Positions 17,173 through 25,469 of a stretch of 64,000 nucleotides of DNA are shown one piece after another. The DNA comes from Christensenellaceae bacterium. Its GTDB lineage: Bacteria; Bacillota; Clostridia; Christensenellales; Aristaeellaceae. The translations under genes and the position numbers were made by a program. The stretch is from NCBI GenBank assembly GCA_012837835.1, contig DUQK01000020.1, forward strand, positions 42,708 to 106,707, given 5' to 3'. Below the pieces are notes generated by a model that made no database searches, had not been told where the DNA came from, and saw only the letters and a program-made list of their open reading frames with translations. Positions within the stretch are counted from its first letter, which is position 1. Each line of letters starts with the position of its first letter.

Positions 17173-17208
17173 AATATACGCTTGGAGAAAATCCAAGCGT
17201 ATATTTTT
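17173..17208. terminator. Bidirectional rho-independent terminator
   Basis: A perfect 13-base stem (17173-17185 with 17193-17205) with T runs on both sides. It can end the plus-strand DUF1846 operon and the minus-strand small gene at 17215. Confidence 0.88.
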
Positions 17209-17214
17209 TGGTGT

Positions 17215-17448
17215 TCAGCTATCGCAGTCTACAATCTTCCAGCCTATGGGAAGCTCATTATCGGATAATTGTTCTTCAGCGCTGTTTTCTTTGGGTAATA
17301 ATCTTAATAGCTCGGGCAGTTTTAATTCTCCAAGAGAAATAGCCTCTTTAAGCTTCTCAATTGCCATATCCTGCACATTATCGCTGCCCGCATTTTTGGG
17401 TTGTGACACCACTTTATTGTTACGTTTAGTCAATTTACGAATCAACAC
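17215..17448 (-). CDS. Small hypothetical protein
   Basis: A frame of up to 77 residues, basic at the N-terminus (KLTKRNNK) and acidic/Leu-rich later (KLPELLRLLP, then GWKIVDCD). It has no recognised family, membrane segment or signal. GGGAGG lies right at the 5' end, too close to the GTG (17448) and TTG (17445) candidates, so the real start may be a later codon such as TTG 17433. It is kept because it lies alone between divergent or convergent elements, has a Shine-Dalgarno sequence and ends at a terminator. Confidence 0.45.
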   Translation of the reverse strand: MLIRKLTKRNNKVVSQPKNAGSDNVQDMAIEKLKEAISLGELKLPELLRLLPKENSAEEQLSDNELPIGWKIVDCDS

Positions 17449-17541
17449 CTCCCAATAAGCCTGTAAAATTATTAAAATTCGGGCAATAATCCCACTTAAT
17501 ATAATATAGGCTATGTTAGGACATGAGTTGACATGCTTAAT

Positions 17542-18381
17542 TTACTCTTTCTTTATGCTTGCCTGCCACTTATCAAGCTGAAGCGCGCCTACAAAACCCA
17601 AAGCTATAAGCAGCGCACCTATAATTATTGCTTTTGTATCTGTAAATGAGGGAATAATGGATATGGTTGAAGCAAGCACAAGCCCTATAACTGCGTGGGA
17701 GGCTATGCTGTTGTGTTTTTCAAACAGGCTGTCTATAATGCGTGCAAACAGCACTGCAACAAGCAATATACCCGCCATAAGGGGGATAATGATTCCCATA
17801 TTGAGCTTACCTACTTCAAGCATTATATTTTCATACAATCCCATGTATATAAGCAAGCTGGAACTTGAAAGTCCGGGTACAACCAGGCTGAAACCCCATA
17901 CTACGCCGCTTATAAATGCAAGTAAAGTATTTAGCTCAAACTGCATGGCATCGCTGGACTTAAGCAGCAATAAAATTGTGAGTAGTAACACAAATGCGAC
18001 TATAAGGGCTATAATATCGTTCTTTTTAGATTTAGATTGCTCCTGCGCGTTTTTATAAAGCATAGGTACAGTACCCAGTATAAGCCCAATAAATAAGCAT
18101 AGCATTTGAAATTCATACTTTTCAAAAAGCCCGCCCACAAGCTTTGCTATGCCTACAAAGCCTATAGCAACGCCCAAGAATACAAAAGCGAACATCTTCC
18201 AGTATTTCTTAATAGCCACAAAGGGTCTTGAAAGCAGCTCCATAAGTGGTCTATACACACCGAATATTACGCACATTACACCGCCTGATACGCCCGGCAG
18301 TATAGCGCCTCCGCCTATAAGTACACCGCTTACTATACGGTATAAAATCGTGTTTAAATTAAAGTCTTTCTTGTCTTGCAT
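17542..18381 (-). CDS. DUF368 family membrane protein (polyprenyl-phosphate transporter family)
   Basis: A 279-residue integral membrane protein with about eight to nine hydrophobic segments. The DUF368 signature GGGAILPGVSGG is at 23-34, and a second, related Gly/Pro motif LVVPGLSSSS lies in the second half, consistent with an inverted-repeat transporter fold. Members (PopT) were recently implicated in recycling undecaprenyl phosphate across the membrane. AAAGGAGG precedes the ATG at 18381, and a promoter lies at 18403-18431, so it can be transcribed alone. Family assignment is firm; the substrate is by family analogy. Confidence 0.85.
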   Translation of the reverse strand: MQDKKDFNLNTILYRIVSGVLIGGGAILPGVSGGVMCVIFGVYRPLMELLSRPFVAIKKYWKMFAFVFLGVAIGFVGIAKLVGGLFEKYEFQMLCLFIGLILGTVPMLYKNAQEQSKSKKNDIIALIVAFVLLLTILLLLKSSDAMQFELNTLLAFISGVVWGFSLVVPGLSSSSLLIYMGLYENIMLEVGKLNMGIIIPLMAGILLVAVLFARIIDSLFEKHNSIASHAVIGLVLASTISIIPSFTDTKAIIIGALLIALGFVGALQLDKWQASIKKE

Positions 18382-18402
18382 AGCCGCCTCCTTTGCTCAG
18401 AC

Positions 18403-18431
18403 ATTCTAGCATGAGTACGATGTATAGGCAA
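18403..18431 (-). promoter_or_regulatory. Promoter of the DUF368 gene
   Basis: Minus strand: TTGCCT (18431-18426), a 17-base spacer, TAGAAT (18408-18403) with TG at the extended -10 position. Confidence 0.65.
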
Positions 18432-18493
18432 GACAAGCTGAACTTATTTATGTATACTATTAGTTAATAATTGCATTATATTTTAGGTGGGTG

Positions 18494-19003
18494 TCAGCCT
18501 TTTTCTATTTCTTGTACACTTTCAGTTATAGGGGCTATGGCGCTTTCATTAAAGCCGCTTTCTTTAAATTCCGCCAGCTTTTCAGGGAACTTTTTCAATA
18601 TGGCTTTTTCAGCTATATTTGCTATTAGGCGGTCAAAGAAAGTCATATCTTCTTTATTCCAAACGCCCTTTAAGTAATATAGCGGCGCATCTGTTAGGAA
18701 GTTATCAAGCGCTTCTGCCCTTAATTTTTCCTGCTCCTTAGGTGTTTCAGGGGGCATGGCGCCAACCGCAAAGAAAACTATTTTTTTATTCTTGAGTATA
18801 TCTGCATAGGTATGCACAAAACCCGAAAAGCATATCTTAAACATGCGTATATGGCTGCCTATTATAATAATATCGTAGTTGTTTAGTTTTTCAGGGCTTA
18901 TGGCATCCATAGAAACAGCATCGCAGATAAGCTTATCAGCAATGCAAAGTGCGTAGCGCTTTGTTGCGCCGTATTTACTTTTATATATAACTATTTTTTT
19001 CAT
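18494..19003 (-). CDS. Flavodoxin-domain protein (HemG/menaquinone-dependent-oxidase-like)
   Basis: A 169-residue flavodoxin-like protein. The FMN phosphate loop is YKSKYGATKRYA (8-19), followed by DIIIIGSHIRMF and IVFFAVGAMPPE, which fit the second and third flavin-contacting strands. Its length and C-terminal segment (LYYLKGVWNKEDMTFFDRL) resemble the flavodoxin-type protoporphyrinogen oxidase family, but no haem genes are nearby, so a general redox role is equally likely. GGGAGG precedes the ATG at 19003. It is transcribed leftward toward the DUF368 gene but separated from it by a promoter. Confidence 0.8.
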   Translation of the reverse strand: MKKIVIYKSKYGATKRYALCIADKLICDAVSMDAISPEKLNNYDIIIIGSHIRMFKICFSGFVHTYADILKNKKIVFFAVGAMPPETPKEQEKLRAEALDNFLTDAPLYYLKGVWNKEDMTFFDRLIANIAEKAILKKFPEKLAEFKESGFNESAIAPITESVQEIEKG

Positions 19004-19087
19004 ACTGTAGCCTCCCGTACACTTATCCAGTATTATAATAAAGCAACAATATGAAGCTTATGTTATTTTTAGGTAAAATATAAGTAA

Positions 19088-19113
19088 ACAAACCCCGAAA
19101 AAACGGGGTTTGT
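19088..19113 (-). terminator. Terminator of the carbohydrate ABC operon (MalG-like end)
   Basis: A ten-base stem (19088-19097 with 19104-19113), followed on the minus strand by a T-rich stretch. Confidence 0.75.
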
Positions 19114-19127
19114 AGTAAGTTATATTG

Positions 19128-20024
19128 TTATTTTATTGCGCCTTCCACCATACCGCGGATAATGTATTTCTGTGCGAATATGAATAGCACAACTATGGGT
19201 ACCATGGCAAGCAGGGCTGCGGTCATAATAAGGTTCCATTGCTTTACGTAAGAACCGGCAAATGCCGTAACAGCAAGGGGTATGGTCTGTACTTCTCCGT
19301 TTCCGCCAAGCACAAGCAGGGGGAGGAGATAGTCATTCCAAATCCATATGCCGTTTAGTATTGCGACAGTAGTTATGGTAGGTACAAGCAATGGAAGTAT
19401 AATCTTAAAGAACACGCCGGGCTGCGAGCAACCGTCTATGAATGCGCTCTCTTCAAGCGCAAGCGGTATGCTCTTTATAAAACCATGGAATACAAATATG
19501 GATAGCGAGCAGCCAAAGCCAAGGTAGGCAAAAACTATGCCGTGGTATGTACCCAGCATCCTTGTACCAAGGAAATCCCCTATAGATTTTAGGAAATATA
19601 CCAAAGGATACATAACTACCTGAAAAGGTATAACCATGGCGGCTACAAACATCATGAATGTGAAGTTGGAAAACTTAGACTTATTCCTAACAAGCACCCA
19701 TGCAGCCATTGCGGAAAATATTACTATTACCACCAGCGACAGTACAGTTATAATTGTCGAATCTTTAAACGCACCTATAAAATCGGTGGTGGGGTCGTGC
19801 ATTACGGCTTCAATGTTTATACGGAGATTTTCCCAGTTTTCAGGCGGGGAAACCGGGTCACGAGTAATGTGGTCAAATGTTTTAGCGGAGTTGAATAACA
19901 CTATCACAAAGGGGGACAGTACAACCAGCATAAGTATTATGGCGAATATTTCAAGTGCGATACGCTTTGCCTTACTGTGCTGCTGTTTTTGACCAACTGC
20001 GTCTAAATGCAGAGCATCTGCCAT
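19128..20024 (-). CDS. Carbohydrate ABC transporter permease (MalG/UgpE type)
   Basis: A 298-residue inner-membrane permease with six hydrophobic segments. The EAA loop that docks the ATPase reads EESAFIDGCSQPGVFFKIILPLL. The C-terminus ends in the usual KYIIRGMVEGAIK. It overlaps the upstream permease gene by one base (TAATG) and is the last gene of the operon. No ATPase gene is present, so a shared MsmX-type ATPase encoded elsewhere is likely, as is common in Firmicutes. The substrate is unknown, presumably an oligosaccharide. Confidence 0.92.
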   Translation of the reverse strand: MADALHLDAVGQKQQHSKAKRIALEIFAIILMLVVLSPFVIVLFNSAKTFDHITRDPVSPPENWENLRINIEAVMHDPTTDFIGAFKDSTIITVLSLVVIVIFSAMAAWVLVRNKSKFSNFTFMMFVAAMVIPFQVVMYPLVYFLKSIGDFLGTRMLGTYHGIVFAYLGFGCSLSIFVFHGFIKSIPLALEESAFIDGCSQPGVFFKIILPLLVPTITTVAILNGIWIWNDYLLPLLVLGGNGEVQTIPLAVTAFAGSYVKQWNLIMTAALLAMVPIVVLFIFAQKYIIRGMVEGAIK

Positions 20025-20914
20025 TATGCTTCCACCTCCCTCTTTTTACTTATGTATACCTGCAAGAGTGAGAATACTACCAGCATTAGGAAGAATACTA
20101 CGCTCATCGCCTGCCCCTTAGCCAACTCCTTAGAGGTAATAGACTTATTGTATATAGTAAGCGCTAATAATTGGCTGGATTTAACTACGCTGCCCATGAA
20201 GCGCATTGAAGGACCGCCGTTTGTGAGCGCAACGTTTAAGTCAAAAGCTTTAAAAGAATTGGTGATAGTAAGGAACAGCGAAATAGTGAATGAACTTGCT
20301 ATCATAGGTATCAGTATTTTTACTACCCTTTGGATATAGCTTGCGCCATCTACCGTTGCAGCTTCCATTACCTCCTGCGATGTAGATTGTATGCCAGCTA
20401 CAAATATAAGCATTATATAGCCCGCATATTGCCAGGTGTTTACTATGGACATTGCCAATAGCACTAGGTTTTTATTCGCTATCATACTGGAGGACATCCA
20501 GCCTATGCCAAGACTTTTACCTATGGCAGTAAAAAAGTCATTAAACATAAACTGCCATGTATAGCCAAGCACTATGCCGCCTATAAGGTTCGGAACGAAA
20601 AATGCGGCGCGGTATAAATTTTTTCCTCTAACCCTGCTTGTGACAAGCAGTGCCAAAAGGAAGGCGACTATGTTTACCATTATTACATTAATTAGGGTGT
20701 ATAACAGAGTAATTCTAAAGGAATAAAGAAACTCTACAGAGTTAAACATATCCTTGTAATTATCAAAGCCAACATAGTGTATTTCAGAGCGTACGCCGTT
20801 CCAATCGGTGAGGGAGAAACTGACGCCCTGTACGAAGGGTATCAGTACCACCATAATTAGAGCGAAAATGCATGGGGCAAGGAACACTGCATCCCATACT
20901 TTGCTTCTTTTCAT
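20024..20914 (-). CDS. Carbohydrate ABC transporter permease (MalF/UgpA type)
   Basis: A 296-residue membrane protein with six predicted segments. The EAA loop reads EAATVDGASYIQRVVKILIP, and a typical LTNGGP precedes the last segments. AAAGGAG precedes the ATG at 20914. It lies after the binding-protein gene, with a stable hairpin (20951-20982) between them that may lower permease expression relative to the binding protein. It pairs with the MalG-type permease to form the pore. Confidence 0.92.
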   Translation of the reverse strand: MKRSKVWDAVFLAPCIFALIMVVLIPFVQGVSFSLTDWNGVRSEIHYVGFDNYKDMFNSVEFLYSFRITLLYTLINVIMVNIVAFLLALLVTSRVRGKNLYRAAFFVPNLIGGIVLGYTWQFMFNDFFTAIGKSLGIGWMSSSMIANKNLVLLAMSIVNTWQYAGYIMLIFVAGIQSTSQEVMEAATVDGASYIQRVVKILIPMIASSFTISLFLTITNSFKAFDLNVALTNGGPSMRFMGSVVKSSQLLALTIYNKSITSKELAKGQAMSVVFFLMLVVFSLLQVYISKKREVEA

Positions 20915-20950
20915 TGTATTGCTCCTTTACTAATATCCTATGAATTGATA

Positions 20951-20982
20951 GGAAAAAGGCAGGCGCATACTGCGCCTGCCTT
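20951..20982 (-). terminator. Intercistronic hairpin / partial terminator between binding protein and permeases
   Basis: A 12-base stem (20956-20967 with 20971-20982), three-base loop, then five T on the minus strand. It lies inside the ABC operon, so it probably acts as an attenuator and mRNA 3' stabiliser rather than a full stop. Confidence 0.75.
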
Positions 20983-20992
20983 AAATAAAGCC

Positions 20993-22264
20993 TTATTGTT
21001 TTTCGGATACGGTTTTTGCTGCGCCCTTTATGTCCTCTATAAAGTAGTTCATATTTTCATCGCTTGGATCCTGTGCGAACAAATCGAAAATGGGGGCGAG
21101 TATATCCTGACCGGTTCCGGGAGGAAGCTTGCCAAAGAATACGCCGTGGTTGCCGCCTTCTGCGTTTGCGTGCACGAGAGCCTTTGAGAAGCCGCCCGAG
21201 GGCTGAAGCGTTACATTGGCGAATGCAGGTACCATGCCTGCGCCGTTTACCATGTAGTCCGCACCTTCCTCGGAGAATACTAGGAACTCAAGGAAATCTT
21301 TAGCTGCCTGAATTTTCTCAGGGGTGTTTTTACTGTTTACTACATAGAAGCTGGGGGCAAACAGGTACAGACCTTTATGCTCCTGCTTATCGTTAAAGGG
21401 GTGGGAGATGTAGTCATACTCAAAGTCTACATTCATCTTGGCGAGGCTGGGGTCTATCCAGTTGCCCTGATGTATGAATGCCGCTTTTTTGTTTACGAAT
21501 GCTGCAAGCTGATCGTCATAGGTGCCGTTTGTAGTAACTTCCCTGTCGGAGAATTGGAATAGAAGCTGTACGTATTTTGCATAATCGTTGAGGCGCTCTT
21601 CATCAATTTCGCCTTTGTTGAACATATCTATTATGGAAGTGTCTTCAAAATCAAGACCGCCGCCAAGGTAGATTGAGAAGTTGTGATGACCTGCTACCCA
21701 CCATGTACCGCCGGCTACGCTTGCGCCCATGGATACTACTGAATCAAGACCGAGTTCGCCCTTCATGCCGTCTATCTTTTCGAAAGCTTCTTTGAGGGCT
21801 GTGAATGTGGTAAGGGTGGCAGGGTCTACATCCGCTTTTTTAAGCAGCTCTACATTGTAGCCAAGACCGAAACCTTCTATAGATACGGGGAAGCCTACTA
21901 CCTTGCCTTCGGGATCTTTGTAGGCGAGAGTGGTTTCTTCGTTCCATTTTTCGTCGCTAAGGTCGGTTACATATTCCTGCCAAAGCTTATAGTCGCCATC
22001 GCCTTCAATAACGAATATGTCGGGCATAGATTCAGCGGTGAGCTTAGCTGTGAGGTTGCCTGAGTAGTCGGCGCCGCCGCCTAAGGTTTCAATGTTTACG
22101 GTTACGCCTTCAGTTTTGTCTGAATAGAGTTTTGCAAATGCCTGAAGAGGCTCGGCAATTTCAACCTTGTTGTGGAACAGGGTGATGTTAAGATCCTCAG
22201 CCATAGTGGGCACTAAACCTAGCGCCAACACAAGAGCTAAAAGTGTTGCGATAAATTTACGCAT
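20993..22264 (-). CDS. Extracellular solute-binding protein, family 1 (carbohydrate)
   Basis: A 423-residue exported binding protein. The signal peptide has a hydrophobic core to about residue 19 and a cleavage site near PTMA/ED, with no lipobox Cys. Family-1 traits are the ESMPDIFVIEG, FPVSIEGFGLGYN and QGNWIDPS stretches and a later ADYMVNGAG. It feeds the two permeases downstream. AAAAGGAGG precedes the ATG, and an extended -10 promoter lies at 22317-22346. The sugar cannot be identified from sequence. Confidence 0.9.
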   Translation of the reverse strand: MRKFIATLLALVLALGLVPTMAEDLNITLFHNKVEIAEPLQAFAKLYSDKTEGVTVNIETLGGGADYSGNLTAKLTAESMPDIFVIEGDGDYKLWQEYVTDLSDEKWNEETTLAYKDPEGKVVGFPVSIEGFGLGYNVELLKKADVDPATLTTFTALKEAFEKIDGMKGELGLDSVVSMGASVAGGTWWVAGHHNFSIYLGGGLDFEDTSIIDMFNKGEIDEERLNDYAKYVQLLFQFSDREVTTNGTYDDQLAAFVNKKAAFIHQGNWIDPSLAKMNVDFEYDYISHPFNDKQEHKGLYLFAPSFYVVNSKNTPEKIQAAKDFLEFLVFSEEGADYMVNGAGMVPAFANVTLQPSGGFSKALVHANAEGGNHGVFFGKLPPGTGQDILAPIFDLFAQDPSDENMNYFIEDIKGAAKTVSEKQ

Positions 22265-22316
22265 AAATTTCCTCCTTTTATAAATTGTTATTTACGCTAT
22301 CTTGCGCACTAAAAAA

Positions 22317-22346
22317 ATTATACCACCAAAATTGATAGTTAGTCAA
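22317..22346 (-). promoter_or_regulatory. Promoter of the carbohydrate ABC operon
   Basis: Minus strand: TTGACT (22346-22341), an 18-base spacer, TATAAT (22322-22317) with TGG extension. An imperfect palindrome TGAAAAGGTTTTCG at 22427-22440, 80 bases upstream, may be a LacI/CcpA-type operator (weak). Nothing else is recognised in 22347-22501. Confidence 0.75.
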
Positions 22347-22501
22347 GTACAACAAAAATCCTAAAAAAAGGCAAAATACGAAGCAAAAAGCCATAATTTT
22401 AAGGTTTTTTGAGAAAAATGATTTTTATGAAAAGGTTTTCGGGAACGATTTCAAAAGTTTTTTACTATAATTCAATGTTAAATTAATATTATTACAGCTG
22501 C

Positions 22502-22539
22502 AAAAAAACTACGCATAAGGAGCAAAGTCTTTATGCGTA
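22502..22539 (-). terminator. Terminator after the TIGR00300-family gene
   Basis: A nine-base stem (22510-22518 with 22531-22539), followed on the minus strand by seven T. Confidence 0.75.
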
Positions 22540-22554
22540 TAATATAAGTACTTG

Positions 22555-23625
22555 TTATATTCTTGCTGCGAGCTGGCTTACAAAGTCCTGCACATTGGCG
22601 ACTATTGTGCGGCTTGAAAGGCTGCCTCTGTCTTGCAATTTATTTAAGGGGAACTCGGATACATCCACACTGTAGAAGTACACGGGGCGTACTGTGCCGT
22701 TTACCAGCCTATAAGATGGAGTCATATTGCCTACCGCTATTGTATGCAGGGTTGTGGCAAGGGCAATAATTGTTGTGGCATCGCGCACTTCATTTCGCAT
22801 AGCGTCCTGCGCCTCATAAGCATTTGCATATACGCTGGGGAGAGGACCGTCATCCCTTATTGAGCCTGCTAATACTATCGGAACATTTTCTTCTATGCAG
22901 GTTTTTATTATATCGTCCTTAATGTCGTATTGTTTTATACATTCCTCAAGCGAGCCTGCAAGGCGGGCTTTATTTATAAGGTCAAGGTGACAATAGTGCC
23001 CATTAGGTATGGAGCGTTGGGTATATACATTCTGTCCTAGAGCCGTTCCGAAAAGACCTGCCTCAAGGTCATGCGTGGTGAGGGCGTTGCCCGCAAGAAG
23101 TGCATGCATATAGCCTTTTTTTATAAGAGCGGATAGCCCATTTCTAGTATCAGCGTCAAAGGCGCAGGCGGGACCCATTACCCATAGTATTTTGCCGTTA
23201 TCTTTTTCATAGCGCAGTAGTTCATATAAATCGTCATAATCCTTAGAGAAAGCGGTTTCGCGAGACCTATTCTGCCTAAATGCGAATGCCTGTTCATCGT
23301 CAGTTTCGCTTGTAAAGGGCTGCTCGTGCAGGAATATGCCTTCGCTGCCGTCCTCAGTTCTACCTACGGCGACAAGCTCGCCTTTTTTAAGGTTACGGAA
23401 TTCCTTTATAAATATTTTGCCGTTTTCAAGCACGGGTACGCAGTCCATACGGCTTTCCTCAGCAAGAAGCCAATAGCCATCCACCCTGAAATACTCAGGA
23501 TATATACTCATGGCGTGGTAGTTTTCAGGGGCGACACCGTCCTTAGGGCATGGCGTAAAAACGGCGTTGGGGCAGTTTGTGAGCTTAGAAAAATCAGGCT
23601 CGGAATATTTGGGCAATGTGAACAA
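22555..23625 (-). CDS. TIGR00300-family protein (LOR/SDH bifunctional enzyme conserved domain, ornithine cyclodeaminase-like)
   Basis: A 356-residue cytoplasmic protein. Diagnostic stretches of the family are LLAGNALTTHDLEAGLFGT, VLAGSIRDDGPLP and TTLHTIAVGNMTPSY, followed by SSRTIVANVQDFV at the C-terminus. Members are annotated as ornithine cyclodeaminase or as the conserved domain of lysine-ketoglutarate reductase/saccharopine dehydrogenase bifunctional enzymes. The cyanobacterial relatives act in arginine/ornithine breakdown. The start is TTG 23625, with GAGGAGG seven bases upstream. A promoter and terminator flank it, so it can be expressed alone, 68 bases after fhs. The exact reaction here is uncertain. 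Confidence 0.75.
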   Translation of the reverse strand: MFTLPKYSEPDFSKLTNCPNAVFTPCPKDGVAPENYHAMSIYPEYFRVDGYWLLAEESRMDCVPVLENGKIFIKEFRNLKKGELVAVGRTEDGSEGIFLHEQPFTSETDDEQAFAFRQNRSRETAFSKDYDDLYELLRYEKDNGKILWVMGPACAFDADTRNGLSALIKKGYMHALLAGNALTTHDLEAGLFGTALGQNVYTQRSIPNGHYCHLDLINKARLAGSLEECIKQYDIKDDIIKTCIEENVPIVLAGSIRDDGPLPSVYANAYEAQDAMRNEVRDATTIIALATTLHTIAVGNMTPSYRLVNGTVRPVYFYSVDVSEFPLNKLQDRGSLSSRTIVANVQDFVSQLAARI

Positions 23626-23659
23626 GGCGTTACCTCCTCTTTCTATTGTCTATGGCTAG

Positions 23660-23688
23660 ATATTAACACAGCTTTTAGCTTAAGTAAA
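23660..23688 (-). promoter_or_regulatory. Possible promoter between fhs and the TIGR00300 gene
   Basis: Minus strand: TTTACT (23688-23683), a 17-base spacer, TAATAT (23665-23660) with TG at the extended -10 position. Confidence 0.5.
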
Positions 23689-23693
23689 GTCTG

Positions 23694-25358
23694 TTAAAAT
23701 AGTCCGGTTATTTTGCCGGTACTGTCTACATCTATGCTTTCAGCGTTAGGTTTTTTAGGAAGTCCGGGCATAGTCATAATATCGCCTGTGAGTGCTACAA
23801 CAAAGCCTGCGCCCGCGCTTATTTTAACCTGCGATACATTTATTTTGAAATCCCTTGGCGTACCCAGCAGCTTTGGGTTGTCGCTAAAGGAATACTGCGT
23901 TTTAGCCATACATACAGGGAGATTTCCGTAGCCCGCTTTTTGCAGCTTATTAAGCTCTCTCTTGGCTTCAGGGCTATAAGTAACGCCATCTGCATGGTAT
24001 ATTTTAGTTGATATTTTATATATTTTATCTTCTAAACTGTCGCTTTCATCATATGCGAAATTAAAGTCCGATGGCATATCACAAAGCTTTACAGTTTCTT
24101 CGGCAAGCTCTATACCACCTTCTCCGCCTTTTTCCCATACTTCGCTAAGTATAGCCTTAACGCCCATATTTTCACATTCTTCTTTAACAAGGGCTATTTC
24201 GTTTTCGGTATCGCTTGGGAAACGGTTTATTGCGACAGCGCAGTTAAGCTCAAATACCTTGCGAATATTTTCTACATGCTGCAATAGGTTTGGCATACCT
24301 TTCTTAAGTGCGGAAAGATTTTCTTGCTTAAGCTCATCTTTATTTAGTCCCCCATGCATTTTAAGCGCCCTTATGGTTGCAACTATTATTACCGCATCGG
24401 GTACAAGATGTGCAGCTTTGCATTTTATATCTAGGAATTTTTCCGCCCCAAGGTCTGCCCCGAAGCCGGCTTCAGTAACAACATAATCGGCAGTACTTAG
24501 CGCCATGCGCGTTGCCATTACGCTGTTACAGCCGTGGGCTATGTTTGCAAAAGGACCGCCATGTACAAATGCGGGGGTGCCTTCAAGCGTCTGTACTAGG
24601 TTTGGCATAAGTGCATCGCGAAGAAGAGCTGTCATAGCGCCCTCGGCATGTAAATCGCTTGCTTTTATAGGATCATTATTATAGGTATAGCCTATTATTA
24701 TATTCCCAAGCCTTTCTTTTAGATTTTCTATACTTGTGGCAAGACATAGTACAGCCATAACTTCGCTTGCGACGGTTATGTCAAAGCCGTCCTGCCGCAC
24801 ATTTCCATTTGCCCTTGCGCCAAGCCCGCCTACTATTTGGCGCAGGAACCTGTCGTTCATATCTACTGCGCGCCTTATAATAATGCGCTTAGGGTCTATA
24901 TTTAATTCATTGCCTTGGTGTATATGGTTATCAACCATGGCGCACAGCAGGTTGTTTGCCGCACCTATGGCATGAAAATCTCCCGTAAAATGCAGGTTTA
25001 TATCCTCCATAGGCACAACCTGTGCGTAGCCGCCTCCTGCGGCTCCGCCTTTTATGCCGAATACCGGTCCCAATGAAGGCTCTCTTAACGCCACGCATAC
25101 ATTTTTGCCTATCCTACTAAGACCGTCAGCAAGACCTACGGATGTGGTGGTTTTTCCTTCCCCTGCGGGCGTTGGTGTTATTGCGGTAACCAGTATGAGT
25201 TTGCCTTTTAATTCTTTACCGTCAAGAAAATTTAGACGGACTTTTGCCTTATTACTGCCGTAAGGCACTAAATATTCATCGTTTATGGAACATTTTTTGG
25301 CTACCAGGCTTATAGGCTCCGTTTCAACGCTCTGCGCAATTTCAATGTCGCTCCTCAT
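23694..25358 (-). CDS. fhs: Formate--tetrahydrofolate ligase
   Basis: A 554-residue enzyme that joins formate to tetrahydrofolate with ATP, supplying one-carbon units and forming part of the methyl branch of the Wood-Ljungdahl pathway. The ATP loop TPAGEGKTT is at 63-71, with the conserved stretches [22 protein letters not shown] ([14 protein letters not shown]), [13 protein letters not shown] and [10 protein letters not shown]. Length is normal. AAAGGAG precedes the ATG. No other Wood-Ljungdahl genes are in the window, so a purely biosynthetic or glycine/serine-linked role is equally possible. It lies alone between a terminator and a possible promoter. Confidence 0.97.
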   Translation of the reverse strand: MRSDIEIAQSVETEPISLVAKKCSINDEYLVPYGSNKAKVRLNFLDGKELKGKLILVTAITPTPAGEGKTTTSVGLADGLSRIGKNVCVALREPSLGPVFGIKGGAAGGGYAQVVPMEDINLHFTGDFHAIGAANNLLCAMVDNHIHQGNELNIDPKRIIIRRAVDMNDRFLRQIVGGLGARANGNVRQDGFDITVASEVMAVLCLATSIENLKERLGNIIIGYTYNNDPIKASDLHAEGAMTALLRDALMPNLVQTLEGTPAFVHGGPFANIAHGCNSVMATRMALSTADYVVTEAGFGADLGAEKFLDIKCKAAHLVPDAVIIVATIRALKMHGGLNKDELKQENLSALKKGMPNLLQHVENIRKVFELNCAVAINRFPSDTENEIALVKEECENMGVKAILSEVWEKGGEGGIELAEETVKLCDMPSDFNFAYDESDSLEDKIYKISTKIYHADGVTYSPEAKRELNKLQKAGYGNLPVCMAKTQYSFSDNPKLLGTPRDFKINVSQVKISAGAGFVVALTGDIMTMPGLPKKPNAESIDVDSTGKITGLF

Positions 25359-25410
25359 AAAATACTCCTTTTTATTTGTTTTTTATATTTTAACATGTAT
25401 GAGAAAATAA

Positions 25411-25437
25411 TAAAAGCGAGAGGTTTTTGCCTCTCGC
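25411..25437 (-). terminator. Terminator after the binding-protein gene
   Basis: GCGAGAGG (25416-25423) pairs with CCTCTCGC (25430-25437), followed on the minus strand by a T-rich tract. It insulates the ABC locus from fhs. Confidence 0.8.
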
Positions 25438-25469
25438 GATTTTTGTGGTTTTTAAAATTACAATGCCTA

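Noticed and set aside
22427..22440. CRE/CcpA site before the carbohydrate ABC operon
   Set aside because: TGAAAAGGTTTTCG is palindromic but lacks the central CG expected of a cre box and lies 80 bases upstream of the promoter; kept only as a note.
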